Positions 35,192 through 47,735 are shown, numbered from the stretch's first letter. The stretch is 64,000 nt of DNA from Mycolicibacterium sphagni (GCF_013337765.1 NZ_VBSB01000001.1:168177-232176), one strand, 5' to 3'. Notes: a model not told the origin generated them from the sequence alone. Numbers and translations are program-made.

Positions 35192-36703
35192 TCACGTCAT
35201 CGGTGGGTCGAGACCGAAGACCTGCACCGGGGCCGACTTCCCCTTCAATACATGCGAACCCCGTTCGATGAGTCCTGCGGGCCGGACCCCCAGGGCTTCG
35301 ACAGTCCGGGCGGTGAGGAGAATCGCGTCACCCGTTGTCTTGGTGAGCTGCTCGACGCGGGCAGCGACGTTCGTCGTGTCGCCGATCAAGGTGAATTCAA
35401 GATGACCACCCCCACCAATCGTGCCGGCAATCACGACACCGGTATTGATTCCGATCCCGATCCGAAGCGCGCCACGGAACCGCTCGGCGACCAGGCGATG
35501 GATCAGCACAGCCGCGTTCACCGCGGCATCGGCGTGATCCGTATGGTCATTGGGAGCGCCGAAGACGGCCAACGCGCCGTCGCCGAGGAATTTGTTCACA
35601 TGCCCGCCCGCGTCGACGACGGCGGGGACAACGATTTCGAACAAGGCATTCAGGCGGGCGACGGTATCTTCCGCGGTGTTCGCCTCCGCGAACGGAGTGA
35701 AGTCGCGGACATCCACGAACATCACCGACACCTCACGGCGTTCACCGGTGAACACGTCGTCACCCTGCTCCAGCAATCGCGCCGCGAGGACGGGGTCGAC
35801 GTAGGCGCCGAATGCCACCTGAAGTCGCTGTCGCTCAGCCAAACCCGCCTGCATCCTGTTGAACGACGCCGCCAGGGCACCGAGGTCGTCATCCTGAACC
35901 ACCGGCACGCGTTGGCTATAGTCGCCTGCCGCAACACGTTCGGTTCCAGTGGCCAGATCGCGTAGTGGTCGCAGGGACGGCGAGAAGGCGGTTCCGACGG
36001 TGATGGGCACAGCGAAGGCAAGCGTCAACCCACACCCGATCAGAACCCAAAGACCCGGGGCCTTGTTCGCACCTTCAAACGCGGCCGCCACCATCGCACC
36101 GCCGATAGCGAACGACAAGGCGACCGCAATCACCGACAGGTTCGACCACGCGGCAAACGTCGGGCGGGAGCGCGGTAGGGCGTCACCAATTCCGGTGTGA
36201 CCGCCGAGAGCGAGCCTGGCCGGCCGCATCAAGCTTTCTACGAGGCTATGGACAGCGGTTAGCACCAGGGAAGCTCCGAGGAACGCTCCCAGAATTCCGT
36301 ACTGGAGGAGCCGTGATCCTGACGCGCCGGCGATCACACCAACGAGCACCAACTGCGCGCCGCACACGACAGCCCCGCCAGCCACGCCCCTGGTGGGGGC
36401 TCCGCGAGCGTATATGTAGGTGTCTTGCAGAGCTTTCGCCCGATCGACCTTGTGGCCGGCGGCCCATTTCTCCGCAAGACGAAGGCCGCCGAGACCAGCC
36501 GGAAGTAACGAGTATGCCTGCAGGAAGACGCCGACAACGGTGACGGCGACGACCGTCACATTTAGTGTCCTGCCCTCAAGAGCAACAAGGACGACCGAGA
36601 CGAGCAAGTAGACGGGTAACACGAAGAGAAACGCGGTTGTGCAAATTGCCCACGAGTACTTCGTCCCGTACCGATCCCACGTCCACTGACAGATGCGATC
36701 CAT
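35192..36703 (-). CDS. Membrane class III adenylate cyclase with HAMP domain
   Basis: This 503-residue enzyme makes cAMP. The N-terminal half has about six transmembrane helices, then a HAMP linker (LRDLATGTERVAAGDYSQRV), then the catalytic domain (about residues 320-495). The metal-binding Asp residues are in VDVRDFT and FLGDGALAVFG. The purine-specifying pair is Lys (NKFLGDG) and Thr (FTLIGDTTN), and the Asn/Arg transition-state pair is in NVAARVE. The Lys/Thr pair is the class IIIb pattern, a group that can respond to bicarbonate. The layout is that of the Rv1318c-Rv1320c family in M. tuberculosis. Confidence 0.95.
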   Translation of the reverse strand: MDRICQWTWDRYGTKYSWAICTTAFLFVLPVYLLVSVVLVALEGRTLNVTVVAVTVVGVFLQAYSLLPAGLGGLRLAEKWAAGHKVDRAKALQDTYIYARGAPTRGVAGGAVVCGAQLVLVGVIAGASGSRLLQYGILGAFLGASLVLTAVHSLVESLMRPARLALGGHTGIGDALPRSRPTFAAWSNLSVIAVALSFAIGGAMVAAAFEGANKAPGLWVLIGCGLTLAFAVPITVGTAFSPSLRPLRDLATGTERVAAGDYSQRVPVVQDDDLGALAASFNRMQAGLAERQRLQVAFGAYVDPVLAARLLEQGDDVFTGERREVSVMFVDVRDFTPFAEANTAEDTVARLNALFEIVVPAVVDAGGHVNKFLGDGALAVFGAPNDHTDHADAAVNAAVLIHRLVAERFRGALRIGIGINTGVVIAGTIGGGGHLEFTLIGDTTNVAARVEQLTKTTGDAILLTARTVEALGVRPAGLIERGSHVLKGKSAPVQVFGLDPPMT

Positions 36704-36710
36704 GCCGCCA

Positions 36711-36776
36711 ACAAAACACCCCCGACATCGTGGTCGGGGGTGTTTCGTACCGAACTATTTCGTGCGCGTGCCCGTT
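36711..36776 (-). repeat. Decayed duplicate of the groEL1 3' end and terminator
   Basis: This stretch repeats 37294-37372. The block 36751-36773 matches 37338-37360 at 22 of 23 bases, covering the last groEL1 codons (His-Ala-His) and its stop. The adjoining block AAACACCCCCG of the terminator stem also matches. In this copy the TAA has become GAA and no groEL1 frame remains. The two copies are direct repeats bracketing the cupin gene. Confidence 0.85.
36714..36745 (-). terminator. Strong hairpin terminator after the cupin gene
   Basis: AAACACCCCCGAC at 36714-36726 is perfectly complementary to GTCGGGGGTGTTT at 36733-36745 (13 pairs, 6-base loop), with T-rich ends on both strands. It terminates the cupin transcript coming from the right. 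It appears to derive from a duplicated groEL1 terminator. Confidence 0.85.
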
Positions 36777-36783
36777 ATGGAGA

Positions 36784-37251
36784 TCAGCGCGGCGGGCCCA
36801 CAATGATCTGCCCATACATATCCGCCCCTTCGGCCATACGTTCGGGCGAAATCTCGAAGCCGTCCGGGCGCGGCGTCGCCTTGTCTCGTCCGGCGTGACG
36901 GAACATGCCTTCGATTCCCGCAGGGGTGTTGATCATCAGCAGGTCCGCCTTTTTGGACGTAATGCGGTACGCGTGCGGAATGTTCTTGGGCAAGAAGACA
37001 ATCCCGCCCTCCGAAAGTTCCATCTCCTGGTCGTCGTACCAGAGCAAGGCCGTTCCCTTGATAAGCATGAAGACCTCATCCTCGCGTGTGTGCTTGTGGT
37101 AGGGAGGTGCTTCACCCTCGCTGACATCGAAGCGTCCAACCATCAACTGTCCGTCGGTCGCCTTCCCGTCGAGCAAGATCGCCAACGTGCCGCCATCGAG
37201 CCACTCCAGCTGCTGCTGCTGATCCGGTTGTGCCAAGTACGCCATGCTCAT
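36784..37251 (-). CDS. Cupin domain-containing protein
   Basis: This is a small single-domain cupin of about 155 residues. The first motif is YHKHTREDEVFMLIKG (two His and a Glu as likely metal ligands), and the second is FLPKNIPHAYRI (His). Members include dioxygenases, isomerases and sensors, and nothing further can be said of the substrate. Starts at 37251 (MSMAYLAQ) and 37245 are both possible; neither has a good ribosome-binding site. The gene sits between two copies of the groEL1 3' end, so it looks like an acquired cassette. Confidence 0.85.
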   Translation of the reverse strand: MSMAYLAQPDQQQQLEWLDGGTLAILLDGKATDGQLMVGRFDVSEGEAPPYHKHTREDEVFMLIKGTALLWYDDQEMELSEGGIVFLPKNIPHAYRITSKKADLLMINTPAGIEGMFRHAGRDKATPRPDGFEISPERMAEGADMYGQIIVGPPR

Positions 37252-37293
37252 GGCCGAAATTATCCATCCACCGGCGCGAAAAGGGCTGATCGA

Positions 37294-38974
<1,681 letters not shown>

Positions 38975-39001
38975 TCAGTCCTGACTTGGCTTCAGCGCGA
39001 T

Positions 39002-39046
39002 CCGCCCCGGAAACCACCCGTACGAATACGGGGATCTCCGGGGCGG
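39002..39046 (-). other. Nested hairpin between groES and groEL1
   Basis: CCGCCCCGGA at 39002-39011 pairs perfectly with TCCGGGGCGG at 39037-39046. Inside it, CCCGTA at 39018-39023 pairs with TACGGG around a CGAA loop. The structure sits about 10 bases after the groES stop and 30 bases before the groEL1 start, without a T-tract. A role as an mRNA processing site, stabiliser or partial attenuator fits the position; which one is inferred. Confidence 0.75.
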
Positions 39047-39056
39047 TTCACGGTTG

Positions 39057-39356
39057 CTACTTGTTGACGACCGCCAGCACGTCGCGGGCCGACAGGATCA
39101 AGTACTCCTCGCCGTTGTACTTGATTTCGGTGCCGCCGTACTTGCTGTAGATGACGGTGTCGCCCTCGGCGACATCCAGGGGAATCCGCTTCTCGCCATC
39201 CTCGTCCCAGCGGCCGGGGCCAACTGCGACGACGGTGCCTTCCTGCGGCTTCTCCTTGGCGGTGTCCGGGATGACCAGACCCGACGCGGTGGTCGTCTCG
39301 GCCTCATTGGCCTGTACGAGGATCTTGTCCTCGAGTGGCTTGATGTTCACGGCCAC
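39057..39356 (-). CDS. groES: 10 kDa co-chaperonin GroES
   Basis: This 99-residue lid for the GroEL ring has the signature [18 protein letters not shown] at the start, the mobile loop around [19 protein letters not shown], and the roof loop [17 protein letters not shown]. The GTG start at 39356 has GGAGG nine bases upstream; the five-codon extension of the frame is not used. It is the first gene of the groES-groEL1 operon, about 140 bases downstream of the CIRCE element. Confidence 0.98.
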   Translation of the reverse strand: MAVNIKPLEDKILVQANEAETTTASGLVIPDTAKEKPQEGTVVAVGPGRWDEDGEKRIPLDVAEGDTVIYSKYGGTEIKYNGEEYLILSARDVLAVVNK

Positions 39357-39494
39357 GATGGAGTCCTCCACTTAGTTAACTTGCGGGCCGGGGCTTGTGC
39401 GCCCGGACCAGTCCGAATTACTAGGTTTTTGGCATACGTCCATGCCCTCGCGCCGTCGTCGCGGGTGCCGGAACAGGGGTTGTCCGCAAGCCAC

Positions 39495-39526
39495 CTAGCA
39501 CTCTATACATGCGAGTGCTAGCACTC
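39495..39526 (-). promoter_or_regulatory. CIRCE (HrcA) operator of groES-groEL1
   Basis: CTAGCACTC at 39495-39503 and GAGTGCTAG at 39513-39521 form the perfect 9-base CIRCE inverted repeat with its 9-base spacer. The right arm overlaps a further half-site, so GAGTGCTAGCACTC at 39513-39526 is itself a palindrome. HrcA binding represses the chaperonin operon until heat stress. The rest of the gap 39357-39569 holds the promoter and leader, with no gene. Confidence 0.93.
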
Positions 39527-39569
39527 AAGGGTGGGTTGCTGCGTATTCGCCCAGAGCGGACGCCGCCGC

Positions 39570-40571
39570 TCAGACCGGCCGCTCGTGCAACACCCGCACA
39601 TCGCCGAAAAACGCGATGACCAGGGCATTGAACAGATCGGCTCGTTCCCACTGCAAGAAGTGCCCGGCGCCGGGCAGCACGACCGGCCCGGTCCGATTGG
39701 TGAACGCCACCTCGCACAGGTGCACAAATTCCGGGCCGACGACGTTGTCGTCCATGCCATAGAGGATCAGCGCCGGCACATCGACCTTGCGGTCCATGAT
39801 CGGCGGCTCACTGAACGGCCTGCCGTAGGCCAACTGGTAGACGGCCCACCCGGCCCGCAGGCGCTCCTCGGTCCCGAAGGGTTCGGTCATGAAGTCGACG
39901 TCGGCGTGGGCGAACGTGCCCGGCGAGGCCCAAAGCCGGTGCCCGTACATCTCGCCGACGTAGCGCCGCCGTTTGTCGACACTATCGAGCTCCGCGGCGA
40001 GCTCGTCCGGGGTTTCGCCCTGGCGGTGGCGGTAGTCGCCGGTCGGTCCGTCGCTCAGGATCGCCCCCGGGTCGATCCCGGCGGCGACGTAGTCGTCGAA
40101 CACCAGCGGCGGCACGGTGTCGAAGAACACCAGCTTGTCGACGAAGCCGGGATACCGGTGCAGCAGGTCCACCGCGACCGCTCCGCCGACGTCGCCGCCG
40201 ACCACCCCGCAGTGCTCGTGGCCGAGGACGTCGTGGACCAGAAGGTAGACGTCTCGGCTGTAGGCCGCAATGTCGTAGACGTCGTCTTGCGACAAGTCGG
40301 AATCGCCGTGCCCACGCAGGTCCGGGGCGATCACCTCATAGCCGGCCGCGGCCAGTGCGGCGATATTGCGCCACCAGATCCGTTTCGTCTCGGGATAGCC
40401 ATGCAAGAGAAGTAGGGGATACCCGCCCCCACTTTTGGGCCTCTCGTGGACAAAGGCCAGCGTCAGCCCGTCGCGACCGGGACTGGCCGGCACCTCGCGC
40501 CGGTGAATCTCGAACGCGTCCGGCGCGGGGGTTTCTGGCTGCGCCGGGCGCAGCCGAAGGTCGTAGTGCAT
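39570..40571 (-). CDS. Epoxide hydrolase/dehalogenase-like alpha/beta hydrolase
   Basis: This 333-residue alpha/beta hydrolase has HGYPETKRIW (oxyanion HGXP motif), an Asp nucleophile in VGGDVGGAV, a cap domain with several Tyr residues, and the catalytic His in GAGHFLQWE. An Asp nucleophile with HGXP is the pattern of epoxide hydrolases and haloacetate dehalogenases. The ATG shares one base with the tsaD stop (TGATG), so it is translated with the t6A operon, though no functional link is known. The longer frame inside tsaD is not used. Confidence 0.88.
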   Translation of the reverse strand: MHYDLRLRPAQPETPAPDAFEIHRREVPASPGRDGLTLAFVHERPKSGGGYPLLLLHGYPETKRIWWRNIAALAAAGYEVIAPDLRGHGDSDLSQDDVYDIAAYSRDVYLLVHDVLGHEHCGVVGGDVGGAVAVDLLHRYPGFVDKLVFFDTVPPLVFDDYVAAGIDPGAILSDGPTGDYRHRQGETPDELAAELDSVDKRRRYVGEMYGHRLWASPGTFAHADVDFMTEPFGTEERLRAGWAVYQLAYGRPFSEPPIMDRKVDVPALILYGMDDNVVGPEFVHLCEVAFTNRTGPVVLPGAGHFLQWERADLFNALVIAFFGDVRVLHERPV

Positions 40572-41611
40572 CAACGACCGGATCGGCTGGTCGCGACCTG
40601 CCCGGCGATAACCGGCAGGCCGGGATCGCTGCGGGCGTCCAGCGGTGACGGCGCCGCTCCGGCGGCGATGAGGTGCGCGGCAAACGAGGCGATCATCGCT
40701 CCATTGTCGGTGCACAACCGCGGTCGCGGAACCCGCAACGTCAAACCTGCTGCTGCACAACGTTCTTCGGCCAGCTCGCGCAGCCGTGAATTGGCGGCCA
40801 CCCCGCCGGCGATCAGCAGGGTCGACACTCCGAGCTCGCCTGCCGCGCGTACCGCCTTGGCGGTGAGCACATCGGCGACGGCTTCCTGGAATCCCGCGGC
40901 GACGTCGGCGGTCGCTGCGTCAGGGTTGTTTTCGACGTACCGTGCGACGGCGGTCTTGAGGCCGCTGAACGAGAAGGCGAAGGGTTCGTCGCGCGGGCCG
41001 GTCATGCCGCGCGGGAAGACGATCGCGTCGCGGTCGCCGGTGCGGGCCAGCTCGTCGAGTGGTCGCCCGCCGGGATACCCGAGACCCAGGAGCCGGGCCA
41101 CCTTGTCGTAGGCCTCCCCCGCCGCGTCGTCGACGGTGCTGCCGAGTTCGACGATCGGCTCACCCAGCGAGCGCACGTGCAGCAGGTGAGTGTGCCCGCC
41201 GGATACCAGCAGGCCAACGCATTCCGGCAGCGGGCCGTGGTCGTAGACATCGGCGGCCAGGTGCCCGCCGAGATGGTTGACGGCGTAGAACGGCACCCCC
41301 CATGCGGCAGCGTAGGCCTTGGCGGCGGCCACCCCGACCAGCAGCGCGCCGGCCAGTCCGGGTCCGATGGTGGCCGCGACGACGTCGGGCTTGTCGATCC
41401 CTGCGGTCTGCAACGCCCGGCGCATGGTCGGTCCGAGGGCCTCCAGGTGGGCCCGCGACGCGATCTCGGGAACCACCCCGCCGAAGCGGGCGTGTTCGTC
41501 GACGCTGGAAGCCACCTCGTCAGCGAGCAGCGTGATCGTGCCGTCGGCGTCCAGGCGGGCGATGCCGACTCCGGTTTCGTCGCAGGAGCTTTCGATGGCC
41601 AGGATGATCAC
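40571..41611 (-). CDS. tsaD: tRNA t6A transferase subunit TsaD
   Basis: TsaD transfers the threonylcarbamoyl group to A37 of ANN-decoding tRNAs. The 346-residue protein has the Kae1/Qri7 fold: [16 protein letters not shown] at the start, the metal-binding His residues in [16 protein letters not shown], and the ATP-site stretch [13 protein letters not shown] near the C-terminus. It starts with GTG overlapping the rimI stop by four bases. It works with TsaB and TsaE encoded just upstream. Confidence 0.97.
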   Translation of the reverse strand: MIILAIESSCDETGVGIARLDADGTITLLADEVASSVDEHARFGGVVPEIASRAHLEALGPTMRRALQTAGIDKPDVVAATIGPGLAGALLVGVAAAKAYAAAWGVPFYAVNHLGGHLAADVYDHGPLPECVGLLVSGGHTHLLHVRSLGEPIVELGSTVDDAAGEAYDKVARLLGLGYPGGRPLDELARTGDRDAIVFPRGMTGPRDEPFAFSFSGLKTAVARYVENNPDAATADVAAGFQEAVADVLTAKAVRAAGELGVSTLLIAGGVAANSRLRELAEERCAAAGLTLRVPRPRLCTDNGAMIASFAAHLIAAGAAPSPLDARSDPGLPVIAGQVATSRSGR

Positions 41612-42066
41612 GCCTGCGGGTCCCGTCGCATGGTGTAGGCGTCAGCGCCGCTGACCCGGTAGTAGCGTTTGCGCACCCCGACCCGCGCGAAGCCGAGGCT
41701 GGCGTACAGCGCGATCGCCGGCTCGTTATCGGTGCGGACCTCCAGGTACACCACTGACTGTGGGCCGACCGCACCGAGCAGATCGATCATCATCTGCCGC
41801 CCGATGCCGTGTCCCTGATATGCGGGATCGACACCGATGGTGTGGATTTCGTATTCGAAGGGCTCGGCGCGGCCCAGCCGGGAGATTCCGGCGTAGCCGA
41901 CCAGTTTGTCGTCGACGCGGGCGGCGACATAGCGGTTGTGCGGGGCGGTGAGCTCACGGATGAACGCGAGTTCCGGCCACGGGTCGTCGCCTTCGAACAG
42001 CATGTTCTCCAGCTCGGCGCAGCGGGCGGCGTCGCTCTTGACCAGTGGGCCGTACAGGACGTTCAC
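41608..42066 (-). CDS. rimI: Ribosomal-protein-alanine N-acetyltransferase RimI
   Basis: This 152-residue GNAT acetyltransferase carries the acetyl-CoA loop [15 protein letters not shown] (motif Q/R-X2-G-X-G/A) and [15 protein letters not shown] at the C-terminus. RimI acetylates the N-terminus of ribosomal protein S18 and, in mycobacteria, possibly others. The GTG start at 42066 overlaps the tsaB stop by four bases; the longer frame within tsaB is ignored. It sits between tsaB and tsaD, an arrangement common in bacteria. Confidence 0.94.
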   Translation of the reverse strand: MNVLYGPLVKSDAARCAELENMLFEGDDPWPELAFIRELTAPHNRYVAARVDDKLVGYAGISRLGRAEPFEYEIHTIGVDPAYQGHGIGRQMMIDLLGAVGPQSVVYLEVRTDNEPAIALYASLGFARVGVRKRYYRVSGADAYTMRRDPQA

Positions 42067-42701
42067 CGCAACACACCTCGTTCGGCCAACGTCTTGGCAT
42101 CGGGTCGGCGCAGATACAGCGGGACCACTGGGGCGGGCTCGCCGGTCCAATCGGCAACGGCAGCAACCAGACCCGCCGCCGTCGGATAGGCAGGCCCGAC
42201 GATGGGCAGGGCGAACAGTGCAGCGTGCTCGGGTGACCCAGCCGCGGCTTGCGCTCCACCCATCGGCACGTCGGCGGGCGCGGCGACATCGGGGCCGTCG
42301 ATGCGAACCCCGTCGCGATACCGCGCCCAGTACACCTCGCGGCGACGGGCATCGGTGACCACCAGGACCTCACCGGTGGTCAGTACGCCGATGGCGTCCA
42401 GGCTGCACACGCCGTACACGGGCAGGTTAAGGGCGTGCCCGTAGGCCGCCGCGGTGGCCATCCCGACCCGCAGACCGGTGAAAGGCCCTGGGCCGCAACC
42501 GACGACGACGGCGTCGAGATCGGCCATCGTCAGCCCGGCATCGGCGACCGCCGCCACCGCGTTGGGGGTCAACGTCTCGGCGTGAGCGCGCGCATCGAGC
42601 GTGATCCGCTCCCCTGCCACAGCGATGCCGCCGTCACGGACCACCACCGCGGCGGTCACAGCCGGTGTGGCGGTGTCGATGACCAGAATGTTGCGTGTCA
42701 T
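42063..42701 (-). CDS. tsaB: tRNA t6A complex subunit TsaB
   Basis: This 212-residue scaffold of the t6A synthase belongs to the ASKHA family, like TsaD. It shows MTRNILVIDTATPAVTAAVV, HAETLTP and CGPGPFTGLRVGMATA. The ATG at 42701 overlaps the tsaE stop (ATGA). TsaB binds TsaD and helps recruit TsaE. Confidence 0.95.
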   Translation of the reverse strand: MTRNILVIDTATPAVTAAVVVRDGGIAVAGERITLDARAHAETLTPNAVAAVADAGLTMADLDAVVVGCGPGPFTGLRVGMATAAAYGHALNLPVYGVCSLDAIGVLTTGEVLVVTDARRREVYWARYRDGVRIDGPDVAAPADVPMGGAQAAAGSPEHAALFALPIVGPAYPTAAGLVAAVADWTGEPAPVVPLYLRRPDAKTLAERGVLR

Positions 42702-43171
42702 TCGTGGTTCCACTGCCAGGTCACCGTGCGCACGTCGCTGTCGGCGCTGCGCGCCAGTGTGATGTCCAGGTGGTTCTCGGAGAGTCGCTCGGCCAGGCCT
42801 TCACCCCATTCGACCACGACGACGGCGTCGTCGAGATCGGCGTCGAGGTCCAGCGAGTCCAGTTCGGCCAACAGATCGGCACCGGTGTGTTCGAGCAGCC
42901 GGTAGACGTCGACGTGCACGAGTTCCGGCTGCCCGGCCCGCCGCGCCCGATGCACACGCGCGAGTACGAACGTCGGTGAGGTCACCGGCCCCTCGACATC
43001 CATGCCGAGGGCAATTCCCTTGGTGAACGCTGTCTTTCCCGCCCCAAGAGGTCCGGACAGGACGACGACGTCGCCCGCCCGCAGTTGCCGCCCGAGCTGC
43101 TCGCCCAGCGCGATCGTGTCCTCGACGGTAGGCAGCTCGGCCCTGCCGCTGCGCACCTGCGTCCTATCCAC
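42698..43171 (-). CDS. tsaE: tRNA t6A complex ATPase TsaE
   Basis: This 157-residue P-loop ATPase has the Walker A motif SGPLGAGKTAFTKG, then SPTFVLARVH and the Walker-B-like VVVVEWGEGL. It resets the TsaB-TsaD complex between catalytic rounds. The GTG start overlaps the upstream alpha/beta hydrolase stop by eight bases. Confidence 0.95.
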   Translation of the reverse strand: MDRTQVRSGRAELPTVEDTIALGEQLGRQLRAGDVVVLSGPLGAGKTAFTKGIALGMDVEGPVTSPTFVLARVHRARRAGQPELVHVDVYRLLEHTGADLLAELDSLDLDADLDDAVVVVEWGEGLAERLSENHLDITLARSADSDVRTVTWQWNHE

Positions 43172-44349
43172 GGGCGCGATCCTTCAGCCGGCGGGTGAAG
43201 GCCACCAATTTCGACGGGGTCGCCCGCTCGACCAGGTGCACCAGCGCGTCGTTGATCAGCTCGGGCTGTTCGAGCTGCACCAGATGCCCGGCGCCGCCGA
43301 CGATCAGCAGTTCGCAATTGGGCAGCACCGCTGCCATTTCTTCGGAGTGCACGATCGGGGTCAGCACATCGTGATCGCCGCACGCGATCAGCGTCGGGAT
43401 CCTGGCCAACACCGGCAGCGCCGCGCTCTCGTCGTGAACTTCCAGGGCGTGCAGGAACTCGACCAGGGTGGCGATCGGGGTGTCGTGAATCATCTCCTCG
43501 GAGAACGCCACAACGCGCGGGCTCATGTGATCGTCACCATAGGACGCGGCCCGCAGGATCGGGCGAATCACCGACCGGGCCGCGCCGCGCGTGCGGTGCA
43601 CCAGCTTGGGTGCGTAGCGCGCGGCGAATCGCACGGCCTCCAGCGCAGGGTTCTGCAGGATCTCACCGAGCGGTGAGCGGGACAGCCCCTCGGACGCCGA
43701 CGAGATCAGTGCCGCACCGACTATGCGACTGCCGTAGTTCTTGGGGAACTGGCGGGCGTGTGAGAGCACCGTCATGCCGCCCATCGAATGCCCGACCAGA
43801 ACGACCGGTCCGCGTGGAACCATCACTTGCAGAATGGTTTCCAGGTCTTGGCCCAGCTGGGTCACGTTGTAGGTGTCGACCGGCGCGGGGCTGGACTGGC
43901 CGTGACCGCGCTGGTCGTAGAACACCATCCGCACCTGATCGCCCCACCGGGCGGCCAGGGCCGCGCGCTGGAAGTGAAACGATCCCATCCGCAGGCAGAA
44001 CCCGTGGGCGAACACCACAGTCAGCGGAGCGGTGACGGGACCGACCTCGCGGACCACCAGTGGGATACCGTCCGGCGTGGTGACCACACAGCCGCGATCT
44101 GCTTCCAGCAGCCCGAAATCCTCGCCCTGGTAGGCGTCTTGGATGTAGGAACGGTGACCCAGTGCGCGGGCCATCGACACTCCCGCGACAGTGCCGACCG
44201 CGCTCAGCCCAGCCATCCCGGCGAGCAGTCCGGCCTTCTTGCCCACGCTCAGACCGGGATCGCCGGTCTTGCGCGCCAGCCGTTCGGCACTCTTGGCGGC
44301 ACGGCGCGCCAACCGCTCGTCGATCCCGCGTTTTGAGTTGGTCTCGTCG

Positions 44350-44360
<11 letters not shown>
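43164..44360 (-). CDS. Alpha/beta fold hydrolase within the alr-tsa operon
   Basis: This 398-residue protein has a basic N-terminal segment, a hydrophobic stretch (about residues 42-65) that could anchor it in the membrane, then an alpha/beta hydrolase domain. It contains [10 protein letters not shown] (oxyanion), the nucleophile Ser in [10 protein letters not shown], and the catalytic His in GAGHLVQLE. The GTG at 44360 overlaps the alr stop by 11 bases. It may be a lipid or ester hydrolase; the operon position does not reveal the substrate. Confidence 0.88.
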
Positions 44361-45537
<1,177 letters not shown>

Positions 45538-45633
45538 GTCACCGCCGCCAATTGTCCCAGAAGCCGGCACAGAAGCTCGCATAGGGCGCTGACCTGTCAT
45601 TTCACGGCCGCTGAGGGCGGTAGAGTCGTCGGA

Positions 45634-46449
45634 ATGCAGGTGCTGTCGATGGACGACGCCGTGCTGGCCCAGCGGCCGGACCTCGGCGGCCCGTCCGAGC
45701 AGCCCGCCCACTCCCGGATTGCCGTCTGGCTGGAGAAACTCATCGTCACCGGCCGGTTGACCCCAGGGGACAAGCTGCCCTCCGAAGTCGAGATCGCCGG
45801 GGCGCTGGGCGTGAGCCGGATGACGCTGCGGCAGGCGCTGGCCGCCATCGAGGCCAAAGGGCTGATCCGGCGCAGCCGGGGGCGGTTCGGCGGCAATTTC
45901 GTCGAGACGCCGCGCCTGGAGTTCGACCACATCGGGTTGCCGGGCTTCACCGAGCAGCTGCGCCGGCTGGACATGTCCGCGGGCGCGCGGGTGATCCGGG
46001 CTACCACGCGCCCCGGGTCGGCCGTGGTGCGCCAGGCGTTGCGGCTGAAGAGTGGCGCCTACGTGCACGAGATCATCCGCATCCGGTCAGCCAACAACAC
46101 GCCCGTGCTGCTCGAGGAGACCTACCTGCCCGCGGCCCGGTTCCCCCGCCTGCTGTCCGCCGACCTCACCGGCTCGGTCTACACGCTGATGGCCGACCAG
46201 TTCGACACCCCGTTGTTCTCGGCCGACGAGCACATCGAGGCCACCCCGGCGTCCGAGTCGTCGGCCGAGCTGCTCGGCGTCGCCGTCGGCGACCCACTGC
46301 TGGTGGTTACGCGAACCGCGTACGACCGCAATGACGTTCCGGTGGAGTTCTCCCACGATTACTTCCGCTCCGACCGCACTCGCATCCGGGTGAAGTCGCG
46401 CGTCGACGGCGGTCCCGACGCCGAAGTGGAGACCTCGCCCGCGTCCTGA
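45634..46449 (+). CDS. GntR/HutC family transcriptional regulator
   Basis: This 271-residue regulator has an N-terminal GntR winged helix ([20 protein letters not shown], then [20 protein letters not shown]) and a C-terminal UTRA ligand domain ([24 protein letters not shown], then [14 protein letters not shown]). The ATG at 45634 is the likely start, with alr divergent 96 bases away. It probably controls the phosphotransferase and amine-oxidation genes that follow on the same strand. Confidence 0.93.
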   Translation: MQVLSMDDAVLAQRPDLGGPSEQPAHSRIAVWLEKLIVTGRLTPGDKLPSEVEIAGALGVSRMTLRQALAAIEAKGLIRRSRGRFGGNFVETPRLEFDHIGLPGFTEQLRRLDMSAGARVIRATTRPGSAVVRQALRLKSGAYVHEIIRIRSANNTPVLLEETYLPAARFPRLLSADLTGSVYTLMADQFDTPLFSADEHIEATPASESSAELLGVAVGDPLLVVTRTAYDRNDVPVEFSHDYFRSDRTRIRVKSRVDGGPDAEVETSPAS

Positions 46450-46476
46450 TGACGCGGTCCCGTGTTTTTCCTGTGT

Positions 46477-46494
46477 GGCACTGGATTTAGTGCC
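46477..46494. promoter_or_regulatory. Dyad upstream of the APH-type phosphotransferase
   Basis: GGCACT-GGATTT-AGTGCC is a perfect 6-base inverted repeat 50 bases before the start at 46544 and 27 bases after the GntR stop. There is no T-tract, so an operator for the adjacent GntR protein is more likely than a terminator. Confidence 0.4.
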
Positions 46495-46543
46495 CCAACA
46501 TCATTTATGATCTAGGTCGTCTCACAATTATCTGGAGTGCGAG

Positions 46544-47716
46544 ATGAATTACAAGTTGTGGCTTGCCAAGCGCGCGGCCGAGATCGGCGTCTCGATGGTC
46601 GGCGAGCGAGTCCGGCCGCCCGCGCTGCACACCGGTGCGGATGTTCCACGTAACGGCGTCGATCTCAACGAGGAGTGGTTGACCGAGGTGCTCTGTCGCG
46701 AGCACCCCGGCGCGCGGGTTGTGTCTTTCTCGACGCCGGGAGGCAGCGTCGGCACCTCCACCCGAGCCGCGTTGCGGGTGACCTACAACGAGGTCGGTCA
46801 GGCGGCTGGGCTGCCGACCGATCTGTATACCAAGACGACCGCACAGTTCAGCCAGCGCCTGATGCTTGGCGGCGCCAACGTGCTGCACGGCGAAACCCAG
46901 TTCTTTCTGACATTCCGCCCCAACGTGAAGATGGAGGCCCCGAAGGGATACTGGGGAGGCGTCGACGAGAAATCCTGGCGCAGCATGATTCTCATGGAGG
47001 ACATCGCTGCCACCAAGGGTGCGACGTTCATCGATGCGACGACACCGCTGACCCGCGGTCAAGTCGAGGACGTCCTGCTCAATATGGCCGCCTACCACGG
47101 CGTGTGGTGGGAGGCTCCCCAACTCGGCATTCTGAAGACCCCGAAGGACCACTACAACAATCTGGCCAACTTATTGGATTTCGAAGGCCGCTGCGCGGTC
47201 GGTATGGAGCGGGCCAAAGCCGTTATCCCCAAACGGTTGTACGGCCAGGCCGACCGGCTGTGGCTGGGCACCCACAAAGGGCTCGAGATCGCCACCGACG
47301 TGCTTCCGCGCACCCTGCTGCACGGTGACAGCCACGTCGGCCAGACCTACATCACCGGTGACGGCCGGATGGGCCTGACCGACTGGCAGGCGACCCTGCA
47401 GGGCGGGTGGGCCTATGACTTCGCCTACTTCGTCGGGTCGGCATGCGAGCCCGACGATCGCCGCGCGTGGGAGAAAGACCTGCTGGCGCTCTACCTCGAG
47501 GCACTGGATGAGGCGGGCGGCAAGGCCCCCAGCTTCGACGAGGCGTGGCTCAGGTATCGCCAGACCCTCTTTTACCCATACTCCGCCTGGGCGTTCACCA
47601 TCGGGCGCGCGTTCTACCAGCCGAAGATGCAACCCGAGGACGTCTGCCTGGCCATCATCAAACGGCTGGCCACCGCCATCGACGACGTCGACGGCTTCGA
47701 GGCACTCGGTATCTGA
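46544..47716 (+). CDS. APH-like phosphotransferase family protein
   Basis: This 390-residue kinase-fold protein has the Brenner-type catalytic loop LLHGDSHVGQTYI (Asp as base, HGD) and the metal-binding LTDWQATLQGGWAYDFAYF. It belongs to the aminoglycoside/choline phosphotransferase superfamily. No resistance function should be assumed; most such actinobacterial proteins act on small metabolites. It starts with ATG behind GGAG. The context with a choline-kinase-like gene and an amine dehydrogenase suggests a hydroxylated amine as substrate, by inference. Confidence 0.85.
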   Translation: MNYKLWLAKRAAEIGVSMVGERVRPPALHTGADVPRNGVDLNEEWLTEVLCREHPGARVVSFSTPGGSVGTSTRAALRVTYNEVGQAAGLPTDLYTKTTAQFSQRLMLGGANVLHGETQFFLTFRPNVKMEAPKGYWGGVDEKSWRSMILMEDIAATKGATFIDATTPLTRGQVEDVLLNMAAYHGVWWEAPQLGILKTPKDHYNNLANLLDFEGRCAVGMERAKAVIPKRLYGQADRLWLGTHKGLEIATDVLPRTLLHGDSHVGQTYITGDGRMGLTDWQATLQGGWAYDFAYFVGSACEPDDRRAWEKDLLALYLEALDEAGGKAPSFDEAWLRYRQTLFYPYSAWAFTIGRAFYQPKMQPEDVCLAIIKRLATAIDDVDGFEALGI

Positions 47717-47735
47717 GGGCGGGTGCTCCGCTGCG

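Noticed and set aside
46544..47716. Aminoglycoside resistance gene
   Set aside because: Only the generic kinase-fold motifs (HGD, DW) are present. Context and overall sequence fit a metabolic phosphotransferase, so resistance is not supported.
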